Source of the DNA: Hyperoodon ampullatus
Lineage: Eukaryota > Chordata > Mammalia > Artiodactyla > Ziphiidae
Assembly (NCBI GenBank): GCA_949752795.1
Contig: OX457061.1
Location: 8,553,239 to 8,617,238, forward strand
DNA length: 64,000 bases
Direction: 5' to 3'
The notes under the pieces are model-generated. The model ran no database searches. It was given only the letters and a program-made list of their open reading frames with translations, and had not been told where the DNA came from. Positions 1-10,999 of the stretch are shown here, one piece after another (the first letter of the stretch is position 1; each line of letters opens with the position of its first letter). The translations under genes and the position numbers were made by a program.

Positions 1-184
1 CACAACAATCTGAGGCTGATATCTCGTGGACTCTTTTAGAAATAGAAATGGAAACTGTAGGCAACGTATTCTAAAAGCTCAGTTGCCCCAATTCCTAAAG
101 CTATTTAATCTCAAGAAGTCATAAAACAGATGTGGGGAGAAAAAGGCAATCAAGAAGTAGTTAGTACAAATGTTCAGTCTACTA

Positions 185-405
185 TCCTCAACTTTAAATG
201 CTGGGTTAAAATCAGACTCTGTGGGAATGATAAATACCAAATGCAAGATAACAGCTTCCACAGGGAAGAGAGAGGAATGGGATCAGGGAGCTCAACTGTA
301 TTTTTAATATTTTTTTTTCTTAAATTGGGTAATAGGGTTATAGGTCTTCATTATATTGTTGTCTATACATTTTTGTGTGCCTGAAGTATTTCATAATTTA
401 AAAAA
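185..405 (+). repeat. Old mammalian L1 3' end fragment
   Basis: The stretch carries the tail pattern of mammalian-wide L1 3'UTRs: a purine-rich block, then ctcaactgtatttttaat, aaattgggtaatagg, cttcattatattgttg and finally gaagtatttcataattta. No open frame is involved. The subfamily (L1MC/L1ME type) is a guess from memory. Confidence 0.55.
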
Positions 406-769
406 ATCTGAGGTTGGAAAAGAATCAACCCTTGCAAGGCTGTTTGATGGGGGAATTCTCGGTGGTCAGTTAAGGGTCAAAGAACAAAGGTGATTAAAAC
501 ATTGCCAGTCGGTCAGAGGGGCGGGGATCAAGGCAGAATGCCTGAATTCAGGACAGCTGGATCTGGGAGAATTAAGACTGAAAATCCAAAGGTCTACGGC
601 TGAACTTCTAAACATTCTTCTGCCCCCGATACACCTGAGGGACAGATGCATACCCATCAGTAGTAGTAATTCTCTACCTGGTGGTTTCCTCTACGGAGTG
701 AGGAAGAGGGAGGCGGCTCCCAGGCTGCTCCCTCCACCCGGGGCTCCTCCACAGCTCCTTCTACAGAAG

Positions 770-1062
770 CTCTTGCCCACCATGCAGATCTCAGCTCAAA
801 CGTCAAGTTCCAGAGAGGCCTTCCCTGATCTCCCAACACACTCCCCGCATTGTTATTCACGGCAGCTTATTTATTTTCTTAATAGCACTATTCACACTCT
901 GTAATTCTTTTTATTGAGCTTGCATATTTGTCCATTTCTACCACTAGAACTTAAGTCCTGTGAAGGAGGGAAGGTACACATCTTACTTTCCGTGGAATCT
1001 CCAGAACCCGCCACTGTGCTGGGTATATTGGAGAGGGTTAATAAATATTCATGGCATAATTG
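770..1062 (+). repeat. L2 LINE 3' fragment
   Basis: Typical L2 landmarks appear in order: ctcagctcaaacgtcaagtt, agagaggccttccctgatc, cttaagtcctgtgaaggagg, ccactgtgctgggtat and ttaataaatattcatgg. Short open frames across it are fortuitous. Confidence 0.75.
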
Positions 1063-1377
1063 TGTGCGTCATAAATGAGAAAAGAAACACAAGTGGTCAG
1101 ATACAACTTATTTTTCACAAGCTGCTTCCAGATGATCACCTCTTCATCACAAACCCGTTTTTGGTAAATTTCTTAGGATTTTGTCAAGGATTTCTGTCCA
1201 CTTCAGGGTTCTATGCTTTTTTGTAGCTCTTCTTTCTCTCCTTTGGGAATGTGACAGCAATCACATGTCCCTAAGACTCTGGCACCGCTTCCATTCTCAG
1301 AGGTCCCTTTACAAGCACCTACAGTAGTTTGGGGTCTGACAGATGACCCTCTTAGAATAACAGTGCAGAGACTAAAG

Positions 1378-1565
1378 CAGTGGTTCTCAAACTTGACCAG
1401 GCATCAGCATCACCTGGAAGGTTTGTTAAAATAAAGATTGCTGGCCCCATTCCCAGGGTCTCCAATTCCACAGGTCCAGGGTAGGGTCCAAGAATTTGTG
1501 TTTCTGATAAGTCCGCAGGTGACGATGATGCTGCCGGCCCAGGGACCCCACTTTGAGAAACACAG
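1378..1565 (-). mobile_element. MER20 (non-autonomous hAT-Charlie DNA transposon), complete
   Basis: The element starts cagtggttctcaaa and ends tttgagaaacacag, which are imperfect inverted termini. Its body (catcagcatcacctgg, agaatttgtgtttctgataa, gtgacgatgatgctgc) matches the reverse complement of MER20. It is flanked by gactaaag (1370-1377) and gactagag (1566-1573), an 8-bp target duplication with one mismatch, as expected for hAT elements. Length 188 bp, close to the full size of about 219 bp, so slightly deleted inside. Confidence 0.8.
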
Positions 1566-1699
1566 GACTAGAGAAACCAACCAGCAGACGGTCAGGAGGC
1601 CCAGGATCAGGTCCAGCTGAGCTGACAGCTAGCAAGCCAAGGGCAGAAAGACTGGGTCAGTGACCGGAGTGATGAGCCATGAGCCATGAACTAACAGCC

Positions 1700-1885
1700 T
1701 GTTAGAACCAGAAGGGACCCTATGGTCCACTGAATCCATAGCTTTCATTTTACAGACAGGACATCTGAAGCCCAGGGAAGACGAGACTTGCCCAAGGCTG
1801 GTACTAAGTGGATGGCAGGACTGGGGCTGGAAGTCGGGTGTCCTGACCTTCGATCTAGTGCTCTTTCCAACGCAGTGGGAGAGTC
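1700..1885 (-). repeat. MIR SINE
   Basis: Antisense MIR core: cattttacagacaggacatc, gacttgcccaaggctggtac, ggaagtcgggtgtcctga and gtgctctttccaacgca. Ancient tRNA-derived SINE, well diverged. Confidence 0.7.
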
Positions 1886-2199
1886 TTCTCAGGATGGTTT
1901 TGAGGTGAGCAAAGCTAAGAGTTACAAGCAGAAATAGGACCCACTGCTGTCTGATCACTGGCTGAAGCTTTCAAAAGCTTTGTTGGGGCAGCTCTGTGAC
2001 TGGCATCAGTACCCTTGCTGAGGGTACTCACACACTTCAGGGGGAGGCTCCAGAAAGACTGGTGTTGCAAGGCCTTGATAAGTACTTGAAATTCCTTACG
2101 GGGTCTCATTTTGGTCATTTTGTTTCCTGGGCTTCCCAAATGATGTCAATGAATAACAGAGTTTTCTCCTATCTCCAGAAATCAAGGCATCGCTGAACA

Positions 2200-3190
2200 G
2201 ATGCATTATATTTTTTGAGGAGATAGTTTTTAGGAGGGGCTATTTGAGGGGGCTTCATTTGATTTGGGGCTACCTGACCACCATGGGTCATATTTTAACG
2301 AAGTGTTGAACCTAACGTCATCAGTGCTTCATGAGGCTGGCTGCTACTTGGGGGATGGGAGGGAGTATTCAAAGTCCCAAGACCATACCTGGGCCCCTGG
2401 AGGGAGGTGACTGGTGGAGGGAATCTGTGGGAACTGGTTTTCTCAGAACTTCAGTCCTGCTCAGACACTCACCATAGAGATAAGGTCATATTTGTAATGC
2501 CTACTTGTATGGGACTTTAAATTTTTAAGTTCTAAATTTCCTGAGACAAAACTCAACATGATTATAACCAATGTATAGTCACATTCTTGGGAATTAATAG
2601 TATGCTAGGAATTATATTTCTTCTGAAGAAAGTGAAGTATAAGGGGGAGACTAACGTCCCATTGATTCCAGAAGAATCTTCTGGAATCAAGAAATGATGT
2701 CCTGATTCAAAACTGGACGCCCCCGGTTCCTTGTTACTCTTATTTAGGCAATGTCCCCATATTTCTGTGATTCACATGTTCCTACACATCTGTCACCCTC
2801 TCCACGTGTGTTTACTTGGGATGCCACGTTCTCTCCTGGCGGGGGCAGGGGGCGCTCTCTACACAGTGGACAAATAAAACTTGGGTTTCAGGACACCAAA
2901 CAACACTTTACCAAATAGCTAACCTTTCAGAAACATCACTAGTATTGTTTACTAATTTTTTCCCTGCCCATCTTTGCAGCTGATTATCACTATAATTGGG
3001 TGGAATTGAGATAAAGTCAAGAAGCTGGCAGGATTAAAGAAGAGTGCACTGGCCACACAGCTCTCAGAGAAGCTCTGAAGGAGGCTGACCACTGCTCACA
3101 CCTCTTCAGGTACACTGTCATGAGTGCTCTTGTTGCTTCTAGCAAATACCCCCTTAGTAAGGAAATAAAATTGAGAAATAAAGAGATCAG
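2200..3190. other. No gene or confident repeat seen
   Basis: About 1 kb of mixed composition. I see no long open frame, splice-bounded exon, RNA gene or repeat that I can name. Confidence 0.5.
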
Positions 3191-3204
3191 CTACTCCTTG
3201 TTCA

Positions 3205-3610
3205 AAATTTGGGAGATCCAAAGAAAAGTGTGAGAGGATATACACCAAACAGCAAACAGTGGTTCTTCAAGGGAGGGCGGAAGTGGAGAAGTGGGGGAGC
3301 TTTCATGTTTTCCATTGACAAATTTCTGTACTGTTTGTCACAACGGGCAGGTGCATGCACTCTTGGGTGTTCAATAAATATTTGTGAATTAGTGAGTAAT
3401 TATGAGACATAAAAACTATATATAGTATAATCCTAATTTTATATAAAATATAACAAACATATATCAAAATGTGATACTATACCAATACTAGTTTTCTCCA
3501 TGATTGTAGGTGATATTTTCTTTATGCCTTTTGTGCATTTCTGTATTTTTCAAATGTTTGTCAGAAATGTGTATGACTTTTATTTCTTGCCTTTTACAAA
3601 CTACATGTGG
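3205..3610 (+). repeat. Probable old L1 3'UTR, with an L2-like tail inside
   Basis: The pieces ggatatacaccaaacagc and cagtggttcttcaaggg, then tttgtgcatttctgtatttt with caaatgtttgtcagaaatg, resemble the 3' ends of old mammalian L1s. Between them, 3355-3395 (tgttcaataaatatttgtga) looks like an L2 3' tail. Strongly diverged, so family assignment is weak. Confidence 0.35.
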
Positions 3611-3639
3611 AGTTCATGGATTCTTTAGCAAAAAGCATG

Positions 3640-4130
3640 ATTCATACATGGTTAATATGTAGATTAAAATGTAGATGTCTCCTTCTGCCTGCTCTCTGCC
3701 TCATCCCACCTTACACTTCCATGAACCTGCCCAAAGCAACTCCTGCCAACAGTCGGCGGTGAAACCTCTCAACCTCCTTCCTTGCATTTACATCACCATG
3801 TTCAGGAATCAGCTGAGATGCCGTTGCCTCAGAGAAACCCTCCCTGTTTGGTTAACGTATAAAACCTACTCCTGACCCCACATCACCTACCTTGTTTACT
3901 TTCCCCACAGCTATTGGGGCTGTCAATAGTACCGTGTTTATGTTTGCTTATTTACTTGCTGAGTTGGTCTTAGCCCACCAGATTGTAAACTCCATGAAGA
4001 AGGGACCTTGTCTTGTTCAGCAATGTATCCCCAAAGCCTCAAGTAGTACACGGTTCACCCACAGTCAGAGTCCAGTAAACATTTGTTGAATCAATGAATG
4101 GAGGAGAGGAGTGAATGAATGAATACACAT
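3640..4130 (+). repeat. L2 LINE 3' fragment
   Basis: Long L2 3' region: ctctgcctcatcccaccttac, gcctcagagaaaccctccct, gattgtaaactccatgaag, aagggaccttgtcttgttca, atgtatccccaaagcct and agtaaacatttgttgaatc, ending in GAATG repeats. One of the best preserved L2 copies here. Confidence 0.8.
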
Positions 4131-4134
4131 AGAA

Positions 4135-4275
4135 ATCTGTGTTTATAAAAACAACTGGGATTATACTGTAAGTATTGCCCTGTGAATTGCTTTTTTGTCA
4201 GTAAATACTATGTCGTGGAAATGCTTCCATGCCAGTAAATAGAGGTCTACCTCATTCTTTTTAATGGCATCATAG
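4135..4275 (-). repeat. Old L1 fragment (antisense)
   Basis: The run tgggattatactgtaagtat, gaattgcttttttgtcagta, gaaatgcttccatgcc and ctacctcattctttttaatg is the antisense 3' region of mammalian-wide L1s. Confidence 0.55.
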
Positions 4276-5005
4276 TATTTCATAATTCATTCAATCAATA
4301 CATAATTCACTTATTCAACCAACAAATATTTACTCTGTGTCCTCTATCTGCACAGTTCTAGGCTCTGAAGATACAGCAGTGAACAAAATTGAATAAGTCC
4401 CTGCTCTCATGGTGCTTACATTCTAATGGGGGCAACAGATAAAAACTGAATAAATGAAATCCATGTGTTAAGAAGATAAACAAAGCAGTGAAAAGGGCTG
4501 TGGGCGAGAGGCAGAGTGTGCTGTCTTCAACAGGCGACCAGGGAAGGCTTTGCTGAGCAGAGATGCTAATCAAGTGAGGGTGTGACCCGTGAGACACCTG
4601 GGAGGAGCATCCCTGTGGTGGGAAGAGCAGGCTTCCTGAGGAGGTGGAAGAAGAAGGAAGTCAGTGTGCTTAGTGCAGAGCAGAGGATGGAGAGGTGGCA
4701 CCAGCCATATCACGCAGGCCCTCGTAGGGAGGACCGGGCCTGGCATGTTTGGATACTCTGTGAAAACTAGAAGAGAGGGCAAGAGAGGAAGCAGGGAGAA
4801 CAGCTGGAGAGCTGCAGAGTCCAGGCAGGAGACGGTGGGGCTGGTGTCGAGGGGTTCGAGTGGTGGTGGTGGAGGCATTGAGTCATGTCCATGGAATGTG
4901 CTCATGGATTAGATGGGGGGTGTGACAGAAGGAGAGGTGTCAAGGATGTTTCCAAGTTTGGCCTGAGCAACTGGACGGATGATACTGCCATTTACCGAGA
5001 GGCAC
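4276..5005 (-). repeat. L2 LINE, long antisense copy
   Basis: Antisense L2 landmarks: ttattcaaccaacaaatattt, agatacagcagtgaacaaaa, ccctgctctcatggtgctta, caggcgaccagggaagg, aaggatgtttccaagtttgg and tgagcaactggacggatgat. It abuts the L1 fragment on its left. Open frames of about 110 codons on the minus strand are chance frames in the repeat. Confidence 0.75.
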
Positions 5006-5009
5006 GGTG

Positions 5010-6070
5010 TACACACACTCCACTGATCTACTCAACTGTCTATTGATAATATTTCGGATATTTCTCTCTGTTAGTTACGGACTTGGAAAACCCAACATAT
5101 TTTTTTTTAAAAGTGGGACAACAGGAAATGGAAACATGCAAATAATATGGCATTCTGTAAGTCGAGTGTGCTAATAAAGTACACTAGTTTTAACTGAATG
5201 AAAACAAAAACCTAATTCCTTACCCTGGTCATGAGGTTAACATTCGAATATTTCCAAGCAGATTTAAGCAGCTTGACTGTTTTTCTATCTTTACGGCTAG
5301 CTGTATAGAAAATTCTGAAATACACCCAAGAAAACATGTCAGTGGAGTCTTTCAATGATAAGAGATTCTCTCTGTGCAAATCCACAGAGAGGTGTGCCTG
5401 GGAGAAAGGGCTGTGTTCCTAGTGAAGGGGAAGCTCATTTACAAATATGGAGGCGGAGCGGCAGGACCAGGAGTCTCACGAGACTACTTACCTCTTGTTC
5501 TTCAAGAACCAGCAAGTCCTGTCAAATGAAGTTCGAAAAGTTATGTCCATGCTGAATGGTGGTCATTTTATGTTGACTTTCTGTGAAAGCCAAGCTTCAG
5601 TCTACTGACATTGACACCACTTTTCTCCCCTTCGAAGTGCTTAAAATATTCAAATTTAGCTCTACAGATTTTTATACAATACCTGGTCATTTAGGAAAGG
5701 CATATTATACCACAACTATCGGGAAACAAAGATGATGCATAGCAATGGGAAGAAACACACAGATGCCCAGGTTTCTCTAACCACTTAAAGCCAGATGATC
5801 ATATGCCGCTTTTGGGAAGATTTCGCCCAAGAAAAATGTCACACAGAAGGGCAGCAGAAACAGACAAATAATATTTTAAAACAGCATCAGCCACCTTCCC
5901 ACTTTTGGTGGAAAGATGCCTTCTTTAGAGTGCAGTTGGTTTATTTTCTGTTTACCTTTTGGATCCAGTGATTTGTAAGAACTCTTTTCCCTGCACCGGA
6001 AGCCTGTTGCTCAAGCCTTCCTAAGGGAAATCTACAGACACCTGATGACAGCAGGGGAACTACTGCTGGT
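5010..6070. other. No gene or confident repeat seen
   Basis: AT-rich single-copy-looking DNA. The frame at 5355-5555 has no recognisable protein features and I do not call it a gene. Confidence 0.45.
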
Positions 6071-6076
6071 AAGTTG

Positions 6077-6102
6077 CACACACACACACACACACACACA
6101 CA
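6077..6102. repeat. (CA)13 microsatellite
   Basis: Uninterrupted CA dinucleotide run of 26 nt, likely polymorphic in populations. Confidence 0.95.
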
Positions 6103-6734
6103 TTTGGATGCTCACACCCACAGAGGATGGAGGGAAAGCTCATGAATGGAAGGGAGAGTGTGAAAGTGTCTTTTGTTTGGTGAAAAACAGGCATAGAGTT
6201 ATGATATAAATAGGCAGAAGGTTGCTGTATCTCGTTTTCTTGTCCTGTCTCATTTTGTGGGAGAGACAAAGCAGATAAGGATGGCCAGGCAGGGGTAACC
6301 TCTCTGGGCAGACGGGATCTGATCAGCAGCAAGATGCAGAAGGAAGCATCCAAAAGGCTCGTGGGTTTTGGCCCCAGTGTCTGGGGGTCCAGGCTCTAAG
6401 AAGGAAAGGATTGAGTATGATAACTGGTACAAATTAAGTAATAAGGGCACACTGGTACTGAATTTATAATTCTAATTTGTTTTTAAGGTGGCTATAAGGA
6501 ACTACTATTAAGCACATTATGGCTTAAAGTTGCTTAAAGTTTAACCCAACACATCCATTTTTGCCTCAGTTCCCTCTGGGGTTGAGTCAGGGTACAAATA
6601 CTATTTTAAAAATTAAATTAGAACAAAAGACATGGGAATTCACAATTCTATACATTCTGGTAAGCTAAGTTGAGAGCCAGTAACTTATTATAAAAGCTAA
6701 CTGTATCGTGAAGGTATGCACACAAAGATCGCTC

Positions 6735-6925
6735 ACGCTTCCATCCATCCTTCTCATACTGCCTGAATTATTTCCCTAAAAAGCAGATTTAAGCATTATG
6801 CTCCTTTGCTTAAAGATTCTACTGGCTCCCTGCTGTCTCCTAGATAGAGTCCAACCTGCCTCTCTAGCCTCTTCCTGTGTCACCCCACCTGGCATGCCAA
6901 CTCCTCGAAGCTCAGCTCTAACACA
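6735..6925 (+). repeat. Probable L2 internal fragment
   Basis: The order ttgcttaaagattctactgg, ctccctgctgtctcctag, atagagtccaacctgcct and tagcctcttcctgtgtcacc fits the L2 segment upstream of its 3' tail. Diverged. Confidence 0.5.
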
Positions 6926-6959
6926 CAACTGTCACGCCATTAGTGATGGCTGTGTTTAT

Positions 6960-7840
6960 GTTTCAAGGGGATGATTTCAAAGCCAAATTGATTGCAACTG
7001 CAAGACAAAAGTTTGGCTGACATTTTTCTGATGGACTGTTACCTAGTTTATGACTCTAAATTTTTTTTCTCCCAAGGCAGACTGCTTTCCCTTAATAGTA
7101 AGTCCTAGAACAGCTTTCTGGACATCTTCTATCCTCTGAATTTCTGAAAATGACAGTCTCCCAGCCTCTATCTTAGACTGACTGCATCAGAATGTCGGGT
7201 GGGAGGTTCTCCATGATGAGAACCACTGGTGATTCTGGTTGGGATCCTAGGCGAAGAATCACTGATGATTTGTCAGTTCTAACACTGTGATCAAATTTAT
7301 ACAATTATGAAGCACAAAATTCTCTGTTACCTTTTGTATCTCAGGATGAAAAATTTCCCTGGGGCCTTTCTCGAATTTGTCCAGATTCATGGCACTGAAA
7401 TAGAATGGACAGAGTGAGCTGCAGCGTGGGGGGAACTTAAGTAATGTGGAGCCACTCCCAGGTCTTCAGGAAAGCTAAGTATTACCTCCTGGAAAATCAT
7501 AGCTGGACTCCCTGAAGGGCCACAGGAGGTACAGACCAACAAGGAGTGATCAGTGAAGGAACATACGCGAGTAACCGACCGCAGTGGCTGTACCCTAGGC
7601 ACACTCACAGGGTAAGAGAGGGAGGGGGGAATTGAGAGCATCTGTTTCAGGCAACCTTGACTAATCTCCATGATTCTTACTTTTATTTACTAAAAAAGTG
7701 AATCACTGACATTTACATAGCAATTAAGGATAAAATGAAATGTAATTAAGATGACCTGACGTGTCTTTCTTCCTTTGGCAATTCCTCTCCCACTTAGGGC
7801 AAAAGGCTGTCCTTAGCAGGATTGTTCTTTTACGTTTTGC
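6960..7840. other. No gene or confident repeat seen
   Basis: Nothing nameable. A minus-strand frame at 7387-7671 (94 codons) has no family resemblance and no splice context. Confidence 0.45.
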
Positions 7841-7841
7841 T

Positions 7842-7940
7842 TTGGACAAGCAATGTGAATTTCCTTGAGCTAAGTTCCTCTAGAGGTAAAACAAGGAAAT
7901 TGGACTAGACGATGTCTAAGGCCCCTTTCAGCAAGAATCC
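7842..7940 (+). repeat. MIR-like fragment
   Basis: The string ggaaattggactagacgatg followed by tctaaggcccctttcagc is a common tail of old MIR-related SINEs. Short and diverged. Confidence 0.4.
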
Positions 7941-7964
7941 TCATATTTGTAAATGAAAGGTAAA

Positions 7965-8185
7965 AATAATAGCTAATATTTACAAAGTATTTACTATATG
8001 CCAGGCACCCTGCTAAATGCTTTACATGGATTATCTCATTTAATCTCTATGAGGCAAGTACTATTTTATCCCCATTTTAAGGATGAGTAAATTGAGGCTC
8101 AGAAGTTAAAGAAATAGTCCAGGATAACAACGCTGTGAAGTAGTGGAGCCATGATGTGAACTCAGGCTTATCTGACTCCATAGTA
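7965..8185 (-). repeat. MIR SINE, near full length
   Basis: Complete antisense MIR order: tatttactatatgccaggca, tttacatggattatctcatt, ctatgaggcaagtactattt, atccccattttaaggatgag, ctgtgaagtagtggagcc and ctcaggcttatctgactcca. Confidence 0.85.
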
Positions 8186-8256
8186 TTTATATTTTAATTT
8201 CCTTTAAAGTTTCCAAGTTCATGATTGTAACAAACAGAGATAAAATATTTTCTTCT

Positions 8257-8448
8257 GGGCTTCCCTGGTGGCGCAGTGGTTGAGAGTCCGCCTGCCGATG
8301 CAGGGGACACGGGTTCATGCCCCGGTCTGGGAAGATCCCACATGCCGCGGAGCGGCTGGGCCTGTGAGCCATGGCCGCTGAGCCTGCGCATCTGGAGACT
8401 GTGCTCCGCAACGGGAGAGGCCACAACAGTGAGAGGCCCGTGTACCGC

Positions 8449-8460
<12 letters not shown>
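8257..8460 (+). mobile_element. CHR SINE (short, taccgc-type)
   Basis: tRNA-Glu-derived cetartiodactyl SINE from gggcttccctggtggcgcag to gtgtaccgc plus poly(A). Box A-like (tggcgcagtggttgagag) and box B-like (gggttcatgccccgg) Pol III promoter elements are visible. The A tail runs into an (AT)n array. The flanks tattttcttct (left) and ttttttcttct after the array (right) look like the target duplication, blurred by T-tract expansion. Translated frames over it are artefacts. Confidence 0.93.
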
Positions 8461-8462
<2 letters not shown>

Positions 8463-8502
<40 letters not shown>

Positions 8503-8505
8503 TTC
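8463..8505. repeat. (TA)n plus T-tract grown from a SINE tail
   Basis: Alternating AT of about 30 nt followed by T(11), directly after the SINE poly(A). A typical microsatellite seeded by a retroposon tail. Confidence 0.9.
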
Positions 8506-9145
8506 TTCTATTGGCAGCAACTGTAGAAGTTTTAATCTTTGCAACTTTAAAAATACTCTCTTGCTGCAGCTTGCTCTGGCTATGAGTGGAGGACTGAAAA
8601 GTGAAGGCCTACTCAGACAATTAAATGAAATTACAACTCAGTGAAATCCCTGGTCTTTAAATATAGAGAAGAAAGGAGCTGGAGAAACTTCATTTTAGAA
8701 GAAGAAGAAAAAAGGAGTCACAGAAATTTAAGCCAATATAATTCAAACTATTGCTCTCAAAGCAAGTTAAGGTTTAGAAGCAGCAAGATACTTCTGTGCT
8801 CAAGAAAAAGGTTAACCTCTGCACTGATGCCCTCTTAGCTTGGGCTTCAGACTGGCCAGGAGAAAGATCAGGGGGCCTAGAGCAGAGGGGAGAAGGTCTG
8901 CAATCTGAAGACGAAGTCAAGCTTGAACGTGAGATATGAAATGTTTTACTTCTTAATCTCAGGACCCTTTCATCAGCCAATTGCAATGCCTAACTGACAG
9001 TCAGGTTTGTCACTCTAACAGACATTCTGGCAAGTACGAGCCGTGGGTGGGAACATCAAAAACACCACCTCCTGCCACCACCTAGTTGCAGATAAATAAA
9101 GACTAAATCACCAGGCCACCAGGATAAGGTCTCAGATTCACACAG
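8506..9145. other. No gene or confident repeat seen
   Basis: Single-copy-looking sequence with only short frames and no identifiable repeat. Confidence 0.45.
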
Positions 9146-9149
9146 GATG

Positions 9150-9400
9150 GCATTAGTGGTTGACAGCCCAAGCCCTGGCATCACACGAACCCAGGTTTAA
9201 TTCCCAGCTCTCTGGTTTACCAGCTGTGAGACCTTTGTCAAATCTCTTCACCTCTCTGAGGCTCCGATTCCTCCTATGTGGAGTGGTGGTAGTAATAGAT
9301 CTACTTTATGGAGCTGATTTAAAGATTCCCCAAGAGAATGCTTGTCAAGCATTTAGCACAGCACCTGACTAACAGAAGCTACTGTTACTATGATGTAACA
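9150..9400 (+). repeat. MIR SINE
   Basis: Sense MIR: gaacccaggtttaattccca, accagctgtgagacctttgt, cttcacctctctgaggctcc and agcatttagcacagcacctg. Confidence 0.8.
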
Positions 9401-9734
9401 TCTTAGCTGGTGACAGAGCAACAGGCCGACCTGCGTGGTGGCATTCCCGAGGGGAGGCTGCCACCCGACATGGGGGAGAGATGAGAGGGAGGTGGAAAGA
9501 TGGGGGCACGAGAGGCAGCTGAGCACCGAGCAGCGAGCGGTTCCTTCCATTCATTTAACTTTCTCTTGGTGAAGAATAAGCACGTTCTTCTCAGAGTAGC
9601 ATTTGCTGACATCTGAGTTCTATTTCAAACCAGAAAAATGAAAGGAAAAAAATTTCTTGATTTTCTTTACGAAACCAAAATATTTGCATGCGTGCCGGAA
9701 AAAAGAAGCAGGTGACGCATGCAGAACACAAATG

Positions 9735-9960
9735 CTTGAGAGCAAAGCTTGGAAGCAGCCAGACCTGGACTTGTGCCTCAGTCCTACTATACGCAAGCAG
9801 TGTGATCTTGGCTTTGTCCTTCTGGGCCTCTATTTCCTCATCCATAAAATGGGGATAATAACACTATCTGTCCTATAGGGCTGCTGTGAAGATTCAGTGA
9901 GGTAATGCATGTCGAGGGCTTAGCAAAATGTTGAGTATAATGCCAAGGCCCAAGGAAATA
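9735..9960 (+). repeat. MIR SINE
   Basis: Sense MIR: cagccagacctggacttgtg, gcagtgtgatcttggcttt, ctcatccataaaatgggga, gctgctgtgaagattcagtg and gagggcttagcaaaatgttg. Confidence 0.82.
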
Positions 9961-10304
9961 GCAAGCTGACATCAGAATGATCACAGGAAAAAACCCATTT
10001 ATGGGTGCCAGGTGTTGGGTTTCTGCTCATTTGTACTCACCTTAAGATGGACTTCACAGAGAGCGTTTTTGTGGGGCTGTAGGGAAGGCATATTTTCTGG
10101 GTACCCTGGAAAGTCAAAACAGCAAACCAGTGAGAAGTCTGGCAATTTCCACCTCTGAGAGTCTTACCTGGTCATTTAAAAGAAACCCATGTCCAGTCTT
10201 TCTCATTTTTCATCATATATATAAATACATTCTATGTTAGAAAAACACTTACTGAGGTTTGACAGCATCTTCCACCATTCCCCCCTACCTGGCATTTACG
10301 CTTT

Positions 10305-10609
10305 TCTTTTCTTTTTTTTTTTTTTTTTTGCATTGGGTCTTCGCTGCTGTGCATGGGCTTTTCTCTAGTTGTGAGCGGGGGCTACTCTTTGTTGCTGTGT
10401 GCAGACTTCTCATTGTGGTGGCTTCTCTTGTTATGGAGCACAGGTTCTAGGTGCGCGGGCTTCAGTAGTTGTGGCATGCAGGCCCAGTAGTTGTGGCGCA
10501 CGGGCTTAGTTGCTCCTTGGCATGTGGGATCTTCCTGGACCAGGGATTGAACCCTTGTCCCCTGCATTGGCAGGCGGACTCTTAACCACTGTGCCACCAG
10601 GGAAGTCCC
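10305..10609 (-). mobile_element. CHR SINE (long type), antisense
   Basis: T-tract then gcattgggtcttcgctgctg through to gccaccagggaagtccc, the reverse complement of the longer (about 300 bp) tRNA-Glu SINE with its repeated 'gttgtggcgcacgggctt'-like units. Target duplication: ggcatttacgcttt (10291-10304) and ggcatttatgcttt (10610-10623), one mismatch. Confidence 0.93.
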
Positions 10610-10794
10610 GGCATTTATGCTTTAAGCATTACTCTTCAGCGTCTGGACTGCTGGGTCCGCGCTGTCTCAGGTGCTGTGATGAGCAGATGAGCCGTCTGAA
10701 CCAGAGGAGAAGGGGGTTTGGTCTCTGAGCCAAGAAATGGATCACTCTCAAAGATCAGAAGAAGAAAACTGTCTCCACACATTCAACGGGACCC

Positions 10795-10990
10795 AAATGT
10801 GATTCCTCCAGGTCAAAGAGTTTTTAAACTAGAAATCACCCGATTCTTTCAGAGAAGTTTTCATAATGTGTACTTTTATATTTGTCTGTGTTTACTTATT
10901 TAAAGTCTGTTTCTTCCTCTCTGCATGAGTACCCATTGTGACCAACTCATAGGAAGTACTCAATCAATACTGGCTGAATGAAAGGGAATG
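10795..10990 (+). repeat. L2 LINE 3' tail
   Basis: The pieces ttatatttgtctgtgtttac, taggaagtactcaatcaata and ctggctgaatgaaagggaat match the L2 3' end. Confidence 0.6.
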
Positions 10991-10999
10991 AAGGAAGGA

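Noticed and set aside
8257..8460. tRNA-Glu gene
   Set aside because: Box A and B are present but the cloverleaf is degenerate and followed by a tRNA-unrelated body and poly(A): a SINE.
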